Source: Arthrobacter sp. S39 (lineage in GTDB: Bacteria > Actinomycetota > Actinomycetes > Actinomycetales > Micrococcaceae). From it: DNA of 64,000 bases. The notes under the pieces were generated by a model that did not search any database, was not told the DNA's origin, and was given only the letters and a program-made list of their open reading frames with translations. Numbering within the stretch: position 1 is the stretch's first letter; every line of letters begins with the position of its first letter. A program made the translations under genes and the position numbers. This document shows, piece after piece, positions 1 through 9,289 of this stretch. The stretch spans positions 20,511-84,510 of the forward strand of contig NZ_SIHX01000015.1 of assembly GCF_004320525.1 (NCBI RefSeq), read 5' to 3'.

Positions 1-1547
1 GCTCCCTGCGTGGAAGCTGGATTCCAGCATGTAATGGTCGCGGAGCTCGAACGGGGCCGCAACCCGGGCGATCGCGACGTCGGCGTCCGCGGGGTCGGCA
101 GCCGCGGTGAAGCCGGCTTCTGCCAGTGCGTCGGCGCTCATCTCCCCAGAGTAGACGCGAAGCCCCGGAGCCAGTGGCAGCAGGGCCGCGCCGTTGTTTG
201 ATGCGTTCTTCAGTATGGTGACGGAGCGGGCCTGGGCCCGCTGGCCGGCCGCTACGTATTCGGGCAGGCCGGTCCGCTGCTCAGCCTGCTCCTCGTCGAC
301 GTAGGGGTTGTCAAAGAGTCCCAGTTCGAATTTGACCTTCAGCAGCCGGCGGGCCGAAATGTCGATGCGCTCCTCCGTGAGCTGTCCTTCCCGGACCAGC
401 TCAATCACCAGCTCAGGGCATTCCTCGCCGCCGAACTGGTCACAGCCGGCTTCGATGACCTTCAGTACGCGCTCCTTTTCCGAGAGGTGCTCAACACCCC
501 ACGCGCGCGGCGGCAGCTGGCGGCCGTGCAGGCGGGATTCGGTGACGAGGCTCCAGTCGGTGCAGACGACACCGTCGTAGCCCAGTTTTTCGCGCAGGAG
601 CCCGGTGATGACCTGACGGTTGAAGCCGAACCCGACTTCCTCGACCGGTTCGCCGTCCAGTTCCAGGCCGATGGGCATGCCGTAGTACGGCATGATGGCC
701 GTGACGCCGTGGGCAATGACGCGTTTGAACGGTTCGAGGTGGTGGTCGAACATCCCGCCGGGGTAGACCTGCTCCCGGCCGTAGGGGAAGTGCGGATCTT
801 CGCCGTCGCGCTGGGGGCCGCCGCCGGGGAAGTGCTTGGCCATGCAGGCGACGCTGCGGTCGCCCAGGTGCTGGTCTTCGAAACCGTCCAGGTAGGCGAG
901 GGCCAGGCGGGCCACCAGCTCGTTGTCCTGGCCGAACGTGCTGTATTGCCGTGCCCAGCGCGGTTCGGTGGCCAGGTCGATGGTGGGATGAAGGGCGGCG
1001 CGGATGCCGATGGCGGTGTATTCGGCCCTGGCGATCGCGGCAAACTCACGGACCAGCTGCTCGTCCCGGACCGCGGCGAGGCCCAGCGGTTCGGGCCAGG
1101 CGGAGAAGTACTCCGCGGTAAAGGACGCCCCCCAGTTTTCGATGAACGAGTGGCGGGGGTCGGTGGACAGGGTGACAGGGATGCCATGCGGGCTTGAGTT
1201 CATCGCCAGCCGCTGCAGTTCATTCACCCAGCGCGAAGCGAGCCGCGGCTCGGGCACGAAGTGGAAATTCAGGTGGTTGACGAACTTGTCGGCGACAACC
1301 TCCTGGAGGGTGGCCCGGCCGGCCCGGGACGTCTCGTCGCCCAGGTTCCCGCTCTCGGCGGCACTGACCATGGTGTGGAACATCAGGCCGGCCTTCTCCT
1401 CGAGGGAGAGGCGGCTGAGGAGGTCCTCGACCCTTTCGGCGACGGGCAGGCCCGGGTTTTCGTAGGGGTCCATGATGCCGTTGCCGTTCAGGTCCCTGAA
1501 TAACGTGCCGTCCGGAGCGCGCTGGAATTCCGGCGCCGTTTCCACGC

Positions 1548-1551
<4 letters not shown>
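1..1551 (-). CDS. Glycoside hydrolase family 3 beta-glycosidase, C-terminus beyond window
   Basis: Cytoplasmic exo-acting beta-glycosidase of GH3, expected to release sugars from imported oligosaccharides. The reading frame is open to the left edge, so 517 codons are present and the C-terminus is missing. The GH3 N-terminal domain is clear: an EEKAGLM helix near residue 55, an AKHFPGGG loop, and the nucleophile loop VCTDW with candidate nucleophile Asp332. The N-terminus contains a short DLNGNGIMDPYEN stretch, common in this subfamily. There is no signal peptide. The ATG (1551-1549) overlaps the TGA of the upstream transporter ATPase in an ATGA, so translation is probably coupled and the enzyme belongs to the transporter operon. 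Family assignment is secure; the sugar and linkage cannot be told from sequence. Confidence 0.9.
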
Positions 1552-2396
<845 letters not shown>

Positions 2397-2399
2397 GGT

Positions 2400-4196
2400 T
2401 TACTCCTTGGCTTTCAGGGGCGACGCGGCGGAATCGTCGTCGTCGAAGGGGTAGGGGCGGGCCGGGCCGTCCTCAAGCATGGAGTCGAGGAGCTTCTGGG
2501 TGTAGGACTGGGACGGTGCAGTGAGGATCTTCTCTACGGTGTCCACTTCCACGAGGCGTCCGGACTGCATCACTGCCACCCGGTCGCAGATGTCGGCTAC
2601 CACACCGAAGTTGTGGGTGACCATGACCACGGCCATGCCCGTTTCGCGCTGCAGGTCCCGGAGCAGGTCAAGCACTTCGGCCTGCACGGTGACGTCCAGG
2701 GCGGTGGTGGGCTCGTCCGCGATGAGGAGGCGGGGGTTGCAGGAGACAGCGCCGGCGATGAGGACCCGCTGGGCCATGCCGCCGGAGACTTCGTGCGGGT
2801 AGGACTTGAAGGTCTTTTCCGGGTCGGCGATCCCCACCCTGGCCAGCAATGCCAGTGCCCGGCTCCTGGCGTCGGCCTTGGAGAGTCCCAGCCTGGTCCG
2901 CATGGGGACGGTGAGCTGGTGCCCGATCCGGAATGCAGGGTCCAGGTTGCTCATTGGTTCCTGCGGGATGTAGGCGATGTCGGTGCCGCGCAGGGCGGTC
3001 CGGTCCTTGGTTCCGAGGGCAGTGAGTTCCTTGCCGTCGAAGAGGATGGAGCCGTCCGAGACGTGCCCGCCCTCGGGCAGCAGGCCCAGGACAGCGAAGG
3101 CGGTCTGGGTTTTGCCGGAACCGGATTCGCCCACGAGGCCCAGGACTTCGCCGGGCGCGACGTGGAGGCTGACGCCGTGGACCACTTCCTTTTGACCGGA
3201 ACCGGTGCCATAGGCGACTTTGAGGTTCTGCACGGACAAGAGCGCATTGGCGGGGTGGGCCGGTGCGGGCGTGGCGGAAGGTTCGACGGCGGTGCGGGCC
3301 GGGAGCCGGACCGCACGTGTGGTGCCGTGGCCGCGGTCCTCCAGGGCATCGCGGAGCGCGTTGCCGACGAGGATGAGGGCCATGGAAACCAGCCCGATGG
3401 CAAGGCTGGGCCAGAGAATCAGCCCTGGGCTCAGCGCGATTTTGCGGAAGCCTTCGTTGAGCATGTTGCCCCAGGAGGGGACAGTGCTGTCGGTGATACC
3501 GAGGAGTTCCAGGCCGGCCTGGACGGAGATGGCGATGCTGGCCACGCGCGCGGCCTGGATGATGACCGGTGCCCGGACCACCGTGAGGATGTGGCGGGCG
3601 ATGATCCTGGCATCGCTGAGGCCCGAGACACGGGCGGCGTCGACGTAGAGTTCATTGCGCACGGCCTGCACCGCCCCGCGGACCACCCGGAAGAAGGCCG
3701 GCGTGAGCAGGATGCCGAAGGTGGCCATCGCGATGTAAACGTTCGGTCCCACGACGGTGGTCACAGCAAGGAGCACGACGATGCCCGGAAGTGACATGGT
3801 CAGGTTATTGAACCAGGACGCCACGCTGTCGAACCAGCCGCCATAGTAGCCGGCCATCAGGCCCGTGGCCACGCCGATGGCCATCGAAATGGCCAGGGAG
3901 ATACCGGAGCCGGCGAGGAGCACCTGCGTGCCCCACATGATGCGGCTGAAGATGTCCCGGCCTGAGCCGTCAGTGCCCAGCAGGTGAGCAGCGCCGGGCG
4001 CGCGGTTCGCTTCGCGCAGGTTCACGCCATTGGGGTCGGGCAGGCCCAGGAAGGGCACCACGACGGCGATCACAATGACGGCCAGGAGCACCAGCGTGGA
4101 GAGCAGCCCCAGGGGGTTGCGGAGGAACCGCCGGACCAGTCCTGAGCGGGGGACGACGGGTTCGACGTCGGTGGGTACTTCTGTCGCAAGTGTCAT
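2400..4196 (-). CDS. ABC transporter permease-ATPase fusion (DppC-DppD type)
   Basis: A 598-aa protein joining two subunits that are usually separate. Residues 1 to about 290 are a DppC-type permease: an N-terminal membrane helix near 31-50, a periplasmic GTDGSGRD motif near 74-81, then the BPD_transp_1 helices with the EAA-type loop around 187-200. A Pro/Ala-rich linker (about 293-317) leads to an OppD-type ATPase (about 318-598) with Walker A GESGSGKT at 356-363, signature SGGMAQR and Walker B LLIADEP. The start codon overlaps the stop of the DppB-type permease gene by ATGA. Such fusions occur in actinobacteria. The frame is continuous, so this is not a sequencing join artefact visible here. 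Confidence 0.9.
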   Translation of the reverse strand: MTLATEVPTDVEPVVPRSGLVRRFLRNPLGLLSTLVLLAVIVIAVVVPFLGLPDPNGVNLREANRAPGAAHLLGTDGSGRDIFSRIMWGTQVLLAGSGISLAISMAIGVATGLMAGYYGGWFDSVASWFNNLTMSLPGIVVLLAVTTVVGPNVYIAMATFGILLTPAFFRVVRGAVQAVRNELYVDAARVSGLSDARIIARHILTVVRAPVIIQAARVASIAISVQAGLELLGITDSTVPSWGNMLNEGFRKIALSPGLILWPSLAIGLVSMALILVGNALRDALEDRGHGTTRAVRLPARTAVEPSATPAPAHPANALLSVQNLKVAYGTGSGQKEVVHGVSLHVAPGEVLGLVGESGSGKTQTAFAVLGLLPEGGHVSDGSILFDGKELTALGTKDRTALRGTDIAYIPQEPMSNLDPAFRIGHQLTVPMRTRLGLSKADARSRALALLARVGIADPEKTFKSYPHEVSGGMAQRVLIAGAVSCNPRLLIADEPTTALDVTVQAEVLDLLRDLQRETGMAVVMVTHNFGVVADICDRVAVMQSGRLVEVDTVEKILTAPSQSYTQKLLDSMLEDGPARPYPFDDDDSAASPLKAKE

Positions 4197-5134
4197 GACA
4201 GTCGGACTTTCGGGTTGAGCCAGGCGACGAGGATATCGACGACGAGATTGACGGTGACGACGATGAGCATCAGGGCCAGAACCACACCGACGATCAGGGG
4301 AAGATCGGTGCGGAAGGCTGCCTCGACGGCCAGCGAACCCAGCCCGGGCAGGGCGAACAACACTTCGATGAAGACGGCGCCGCCGAGGATGCCCACCACT
4401 TGGACTGCCAGGCTGGTCAGGCCGTTCGTGGAGGCGTTGCGCAGCACGGAGGTCAGGATGATCCTGCGCTCAGAGAGCCCGCGGCTGCGAACGGTTCGGA
4501 TGTAATCGTGATGTAGCACGCCAAGGGTGGACGAGCGGACCTGCTGGGCCACACCGGCAACGCCACCGATGGCGAGGGCGATGACCGGCAGGGTGATGGT
4601 CCTGGCCCAGCCGGCCGGTGACTCAGTCAGGGGGATGAAACCCGTGGCGGGGAAGATCTTCTGCTGGATGGCAAAGAAGGTCACCAGGAACAGGGCCACA
4701 ATGTAGGGCGGCAGCGCATCCCCGAGGGTGGCCAGGATCTGCAGCGTACGGTCCACCCAGCCCTTCCGCACTGCGGCGTAAATGCCTACCGCGAACGCGA
4801 CGACCCCTGTCAGCAGGGTCACCACCACCACCAGGCTCAGGGTCACCGGGAGCCGGATCAACAATGTGTCCCACACAGACTGGCTGCTGAAGAAGGAGAC
4901 GCCCAGGTCTCCGGAGATGGCGTTGGAAAGCCAGTCGAAATACTGGACTATCAGCGGCTGGTCCAGGCCGAGTTCCTGGTTCTTGAGTGCAACCTGCTCC
5001 TCCGTGGCGCTTTCGCCCAGAACATTGCGGGCGACATCACCGATGCCTTGATAAAGAAGCACCCGGGCCAGGAACGACACAACCACGAGCAGGACCACGG
5101 CGGAGAGTAAACGCCGCAGCAGAAAAATAGTCAC
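4193..5134 (-). CDS. ABC transporter permease, DppB type
   Basis: Integral membrane subunit (313 aa) of the Opp-type importer. It begins with a membrane helix directly at the N-terminus (LLRRLLSAVVLLVVVSFLAR), followed by the periplasmic loop typical of DppB/OppB and a BPD_transp_1 region of five further helices. The conserved coupling loop is seen as DYIRTVRSRGLSERRI. It pairs with the DppC half of the fusion protein encoded immediately downstream. It lies 63 bp downstream of the substrate-binding lipoprotein gene; that gap holds a strong hairpin. Confidence 0.92.
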   Translation of the reverse strand: MTIFLLRRLLSAVVLLVVVSFLARVLLYQGIGDVARNVLGESATEEQVALKNQELGLDQPLIVQYFDWLSNAISGDLGVSFFSSQSVWDTLLIRLPVTLSLVVVVTLLTGVVAFAVGIYAAVRKGWVDRTLQILATLGDALPPYIVALFLVTFFAIQQKIFPATGFIPLTESPAGWARTITLPVIALAIGGVAGVAQQVRSSTLGVLHHDYIRTVRSRGLSERRIILTSVLRNASTNGLTSLAVQVVGILGGAVFIEVLFALPGLGSLAVEAAFRTDLPLIVGVVLALMLIVVTVNLVVDILVAWLNPKVRLS

Positions 5135-5158
5135 TTGGGACTCCTATGTCCGGGATGT

Positions 5159-5192
5159 CGCGTGGGCCGGGGCACCAACCCCGGCCCACGCG
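5159..5192 (-). promoter_or_regulatory. Intra-operon hairpin between binding protein and permease genes
   Basis: A perfect 14-bp stem (5159-5172 with 5179-5192, arm CGCGTGGGCCGGGG) closes a 6-nt loop in the 63-bp gap between the binding-protein stop and the permease start. No U-tract follows on the minus strand. Hairpins in this position commonly protect the upstream message or cause partial termination, giving more binding protein than permease. Confidence 0.7.
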
Positions 5193-5197
5193 GACTG

Positions 5198-6748
5198 CTA
5201 CTTGCCGGTGGGCCTGTAGTTGTAGATGGACGGCACGGCCTGCTCCGTCTGTGGCTCTACCTCAACGCTGGCGTTGTGGTAGAAGTGGGACTCAAGCCGG
5301 TAGAGCGGGCTGAACCAGTAGTTGTCGACCATGTACTCATTGACGGCCTTGTCCGCATCCTTCTGTTCAGCCTCGGCACCCGTCTGGGCCTTGGTGAACA
5401 GGGCGCTGAGCTCCGGCGTCGTGACCTTGAAGGGGTTCCACGGAGCGTTGGGTGCTAGCTGGAAGAGGATGTGCCGCCAGTCATCACGCTGGCTCAGGGC
5501 CATGTAGGAGATCGGGAATTCGCCGCGCTGCATGGACGGGATCGCCTGGCCGGGTCCCCACTGGTGACGGTTCACGGTCACTCCGATGTCCTGCCAGTTC
5601 TGGATGATGGAATCGTAGATCGACGGGTCAAACACCTGGGTGATCGGGAACGTGAAGGTGAGGTTTTCCGCACCGGCCTCCTTCAGGAGTTCGCGGGCAC
5701 GGTCCGGATCATAGGTGTACTTGCCGTCCAGGGCCTGGTCGTAGCCGGCCGTTCCGGGCCGGAACGTCTGGCTGGTGAGAGTGCCCTTGCCGAGGTGGAC
5801 AGCCTGCAGGAGCGCTTCGCGGTCGATGGCGAGCGTCAGGGCCTCGCGGACCCGGACATCCTTGAGCTGCGGAAGTTTCGTTCCATCACGGTCGAAGAAG
5901 AAGATACCTTCCCAGTTCACCTCAAAGGGCTTGTGCAGGAGGCCTGCGCCTTCAGCCTCGACGGCCGTCGCGGCCCGGCTCAGGGTGGCGGCGTCGACCT
6001 GGCCGGATTTGAGCGCATTGAGGCGGGCTGTTTCATCCGTCAGGATCTGGAACTCCACCTTGTCGTACGGGAGCTTGTCGCCCCAGTAGTCCGCGTTGCG
6101 GACATAGGTGATTTTCGAACCTGCCACCGTGTTGGCGGAATCCAGGGTGTAGGGGCCGGAGCCTACCGGCTTGGTCTTGATCGCGTCAGTGCCAATAACC
6201 TTGGGGCTGGCCATAAGGCCTGCCGCGTTGGCCAGGGAGTAGGGGAGACCGGGATCAGGTTCGGACAGGCGGATCACGGCGGTGGTGGCGTCGGGGGTTT
6301 CAACAGTCTGGACGCTGCGGGCGGTACCGGCCAGGGGGCCGTTGGCCTTGGTGAAGTGCTCCAGGTTAGCTTTCACCGCTGCCGAGTCAAAGGCGGTCCC
6401 GTCGGTGAACTTCACGTCATTGCGGAGCTTCAGAGTGTAAGCCTTGTTGCCGTCGCTTGGCTCCCAGGAGGTGGCGAGCATCGGGCTGAGGGTGCCGTCC
6501 GGTTCCCGCTTGATGAGGGTGTCGTAGACGGCCTGGTAGATCGGCGCCTGATGGCCTTCGTTGGCCTGGGCCGGGTCGTAGCTGGTCGGCTCCTGCAAGG
6601 AACCGATCCTGAGCAGGGGAGCGGTCTCCGGCCCCGCCTGGGTGGTCGTGGACTCCTGGGGCGTGCTGCCACTGCAGGCAGTGAAGGCCAGGGATGCGAC
6701 GACGGCTGTCACCACCGTCGAGAGAACGCGGCTTTTGGTGCTCATCAT
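5198..6748 (-). CDS. Opp-type substrate-binding lipoprotein (SBP_bac_5)
   Basis: Extracellular solute receptor of the importer (516 aa), family 5. The N-terminus has a basic start, a hydrophobic stretch and a lipobox-like AFTAC with Cys25 as the predicted lipidated residue. Further family marks are the SYDPAQANEGHQ segment early in the mature protein and the FTDGTAFDSAAVKANLE region typical of peptide/oligosaccharide-binding proteins. The ATG at 6748 is the first of two adjacent ATG codons (MM); a GGAAGAG element lies just upstream. First gene of the operon, behind a promoter and palindrome at 6810-6839. Substrate is inferred from the neighbouring sulfatases and glycosidases, not from the receptor sequence. 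Confidence 0.92.
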   Translation of the reverse strand: MMSTKSRVLSTVVTAVVASLAFTACSGSTPQESTTTQAGPETAPLLRIGSLQEPTSYDPAQANEGHQAPIYQAVYDTLIKREPDGTLSPMLATSWEPSDGNKAYTLKLRNDVKFTDGTAFDSAAVKANLEHFTKANGPLAGTARSVQTVETPDATTAVIRLSEPDPGLPYSLANAAGLMASPKVIGTDAIKTKPVGSGPYTLDSANTVAGSKITYVRNADYWGDKLPYDKVEFQILTDETARLNALKSGQVDAATLSRAATAVEAEGAGLLHKPFEVNWEGIFFFDRDGTKLPQLKDVRVREALTLAIDREALLQAVHLGKGTLTSQTFRPGTAGYDQALDGKYTYDPDRARELLKEAGAENLTFTFPITQVFDPSIYDSIIQNWQDIGVTVNRHQWGPGQAIPSMQRGEFPISYMALSQRDDWRHILFQLAPNAPWNPFKVTTPELSALFTKAQTGAEAEQKDADKAVNEYMVDNYWFSPLYRLESHFYHNASVEVEPQTEQAVPSIYNYRPTGK

Positions 6749-6809
6749 GTCTCTTCCTAAAACTCCGTTGTGGTAGGTGGGGCCGCGAAAGTCGTGTGCC
6801 CTGGATCAC

Positions 6810-6839
6810 ATACTAAACTCAGTTAGGTATTCGTGGCAA
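6810..6839 (-). promoter_or_regulatory. Promoter with 21-bp palindromic operator for the importer operon
   Basis: On the minus strand a TTGCCA (6839-6834), 18-bp spacer and TAGTAT (6815-6810) form a plausible promoter about 60 bp before the binding-protein gene. The interval 6810-6830 is an imperfect palindrome with outer arms ATAC/GTAT and inner arms AACT/AGTT around a central C, overlapping spacer and -10. It is a good repressor site; the nearby PadR proteins are candidates. The rest of the 351-bp divergent region (6749-7099) holds a direct repeat CTATGCA (6986-6992, 6994-7000) followed by CATAG; no convincing promoter for the sulfatase was recognised. Confidence 0.55.
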
Positions 6840-7099
6840 GGAATTCTTTTCGATAGCGCATGAAGGGGCTATCGCCAGCCACAACTCAATTCTCAAAGCC
6901 AAACGATCTTTGGTTTGGACACCCCTGAGGGGTCTTCCGCTAAGCGGCCATTGGGAAGGCACCGTCGGGCTGCCGATCGCACACACTATGCAACTATGCA
7001 CATAGGAAAATGCCAGAGATAGCTATTTTTCAGTCTGGATTTATAGCCAAGCGTTCCACTAGTGTTATGACGACTACCAACACAGACAGGACGCGGTCA

Positions 7100-8662
7100 A
7101 TGAAGATCATCTACGTGGACGTGGATTCGCTCAGGCCGGACCACACGGGTCCCTATGGCTACCAGCGGTCCATCACGCCGAACCTTGACGACATGGCCCG
7201 GAACAGCGTCATGTTTGACCGCTACTACTGCTCGGATTCCCCCTGCCTGCCGTCCCGCACGGCGCTGACCAGCGGCCAGCACGGAATCACCAACGGCGTG
7301 GTGGGCCATTTCGGCGACGATGCACGGTTCCGCCTGGATGCCGGCCACGGACCGCAGCCGGGCAGGCCGCTGCTGGGACAGGCCCTCAACGCCGCCGGTT
7401 ACACCTGCGCCGCCGTATCGTCCTTCGCGGAAAGGCACCGCGCTTACTACTTCATGGGCAACTTCCGGGAAAACGTCCAGGTCACGCCGGACATCGGCGA
7501 CGAGCCTGCGGACATGATCACCGACGCCGCCCTGGACTGGATCGGACGCCACCGGGACGAAGAGAACTGGTACCTGCACGTCACCTACTGGGACCCGCAC
7601 ACGGACTACCTGCAGGACCAGTCATGGACCGCCAAGGCCGCCGCCGCTGGTCCTGCCCCTGAATGGCCGGACCAGGCGGCAATTGACGGGCACGCCGAGG
7701 TGTACGGCGCCCGCAGCGCCCTCGACCTCCATTACTCCGGCGGCCCCCGCAAGTCAGGGGTTCCGCACAACATGCCCGACGAAATACGGACCCGGGCAGA
7801 TTTTGAACACCTCATCAACGGCTACGACGGCGCGATCCACTTCTGGGACTCCGAATTCGGACGGCTCCGCCGTGCCATTGAGGCCATGGGACTGGCGGAC
7901 GAGGTGGCCATCGTTGTCTCGTCCGACCACGGTGAGTCGTTCGGGGAAATGGGTCTCTACGCCGAGCACGGCCTGGCCTCAGAACCGGTTCACCGCCTGC
8001 CGATGATCGTGCACTGGCCGGGCATCACCGACCAGGAAGGTGTCGCAGCCACCAGGTGCGATGCGTTGCTCTACAACATCGACTACGCGCCGACCATCCT
8101 GGACCTGCTCGGCGTGGACAAACCCGAAAAATGGCAGGGCAGCTCCTACGCCGACGCCGTCCGGGGCAGCACCATCGAGAGCCGGCCGTACCTGGTGTGG
8201 GGCCATGGGGCACACACCTACCAGCGGGCTGTCCGGACTCGGGACCACCTGTACATCCGCACGTACCATCCGGGCTGCTTCCGTGCCGAATGGGAGTCCC
8301 TCTTCAACGTGACCGAAGATCCGTACCTGACCAGCAACCTCATTGCAGAAGACCCGGAGCTGGCGGCGCGGATGCGTTCCAACCTGTTCGAATGGCTCAG
8401 CTTCTATGCGGGCACTCCAGGCGCCCTCCCTGATCCGATGCAGGGCGCCCTCCAGGCCGGGCCGACGCTCTACAACCAGCCCGAGGTCTACATGGAGCAT
8501 CTCCGCAGCACCGGACGACGGCACCTGGCAGACGACCTGGCAGCACGGCTCCAGCCGATCAACGGCGCCACCCAGGTGTCATGGCACGCCCAGGTTCCGG
8601 TGTCGGAGCAGGACCGGGCGGCCATGCGCCGCCGTCGAGAAGCCGCACTGAGCAAGAAGTGA
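7100..8662 (+). CDS. Sulfatase, type I (formylglycine-dependent), cytoplasmic
   Basis: Hydrolyses a sulfate ester, probably on a sugar. The signature CLPSR at residues 49-53 fits the C-x-P-S-R consensus whose Cys (Cys49) is converted to formylglycine. Metal-binding residues are visible at the N-terminus (YVDVDSLRPDH) and in VSSDHGESFGE. At 520 aa it is of normal length, with no signal peptide. I chose the ATG at 7100 because the sulfatase fold begins at once (MKIIYVDVDS), the second sulfatase here starts at the equivalent point, and an AGGA lies about 10 nt upstream; ATG codons at 7067 and 7010 are in frame but lack a clear ribosome site. Its stop overlaps the start of a PadR gene. Needs an FGE, encoded at 11831. 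Confidence 0.92.
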   Translation: MKIIYVDVDSLRPDHTGPYGYQRSITPNLDDMARNSVMFDRYYCSDSPCLPSRTALTSGQHGITNGVVGHFGDDARFRLDAGHGPQPGRPLLGQALNAAGYTCAAVSSFAERHRAYYFMGNFRENVQVTPDIGDEPADMITDAALDWIGRHRDEENWYLHVTYWDPHTDYLQDQSWTAKAAAAGPAPEWPDQAAIDGHAEVYGARSALDLHYSGGPRKSGVPHNMPDEIRTRADFEHLINGYDGAIHFWDSEFGRLRRAIEAMGLADEVAIVVSSDHGESFGEMGLYAEHGLASEPVHRLPMIVHWPGITDQEGVAATRCDALLYNIDYAPTILDLLGVDKPEKWQGSSYADAVRGSTIESRPYLVWGHGAHTYQRAVRTRDHLYIRTYHPGCFRAEWESLFNVTEDPYLTSNLIAEDPELAARMRSNLFEWLSFYAGTPGALPDPMQGALQAGPTLYNQPEVYMEHLRSTGRRHLADDLAARLQPINGATQVSWHAQVPVSEQDRAAMRRRREAALSKK

Positions 8663-9288
8663 CGAAGCACGGAATGGAAGTGCAGGAAGCGACAGGGCAG
8701 GTGACCGGCAAAGCATCCCTCGCCCGGCTGGATGTGATTCTGTTGGGGCTGCTGTCCACGGGAGACCGGACAGGCTATGACGTCTGGAAGTGGTTCGAAG
8801 GGCGGGGGTCTTTCGTGGGGTACTCCGCCGGGACCTCGCAGATCTACCGGCAACTGGGCAGGCTGGTGGAGTGGGAATGGGCCGCTCCCGTCCCGGACCT
8901 GCCCCGGTCCGGCCCCGACACCAAACTGTACAGAATCACCGGCTCCGGGCTGAAAAAACTCGAGGACTGGATCGACTCCCCCTATGTTCCGACACGCCGC
9001 CCTTTGGACCCTGACTTCCAGGTCAGGCTTCGGTTCGCCGGAAGCAGGAGCCCGGAAAAGGCACTGGAGCTGGTCCGCATCGAACTGGAGTTCCGCCGGG
9101 AGGCGGAGGCCAGCCTGGACAGGTCGTTCGACGACGTGCTTGTCAGTGCTGACGCCGGTCCGGCCGAACGCCAGTGGCGCGGACAGTGGCACCTGATGCA
9201 GTCGGAGCGGGGCCACTACATGGTCTCAAACCTCATCGCCTGGCTCGAAGCGACCGAGAGGCGCCTGCAGGCCATCAGCCAGGCGTAG
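8659..9288 (+). CDS. PadR-family transcriptional regulator
   Basis: Winged-helix regulator, about 209 aa. The N-terminal PadR domain is seen from LARLDVILLGLLS through GYDVWKWFE and the SQIYRQLGRLVEW recognition region to YRITGSGLKKLEDW; the remainder is the helical C-terminal dimerisation domain (Vir_act_alpha_C type). The GTG at 8659 gives a GTGA 4-bp overlap with the sulfatase stop; an ATG at 8674 is an alternative start. It is paralogous to the PadR at 11098-11685 and likely controls the sulfatase it is coupled to, and perhaps the divergent importer. The ligand is unknown. Confidence 0.85.
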   Translation: MTKHGMEVQEATGQVTGKASLARLDVILLGLLSTGDRTGYDVWKWFEGRGSFVGYSAGTSQIYRQLGRLVEWEWAAPVPDLPRSGPDTKLYRITGSGLKKLEDWIDSPYVPTRRPLDPDFQVRLRFAGSRSPEKALELVRIELEFRREAEASLDRSFDDVLVSADAGPAERQWRGQWHLMQSERGHYMVSNLIAWLEATERRLQAISQA

Positions 9289-9289
9289 C

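Noticed and set aside
462..1187. Long Ser/Pro/Arg-rich frames opposite or out of phase with the GH3 and other genes
   Set aside because: They are frame shadows of high-GC coding sequence with no ribosome sites and no domain content.
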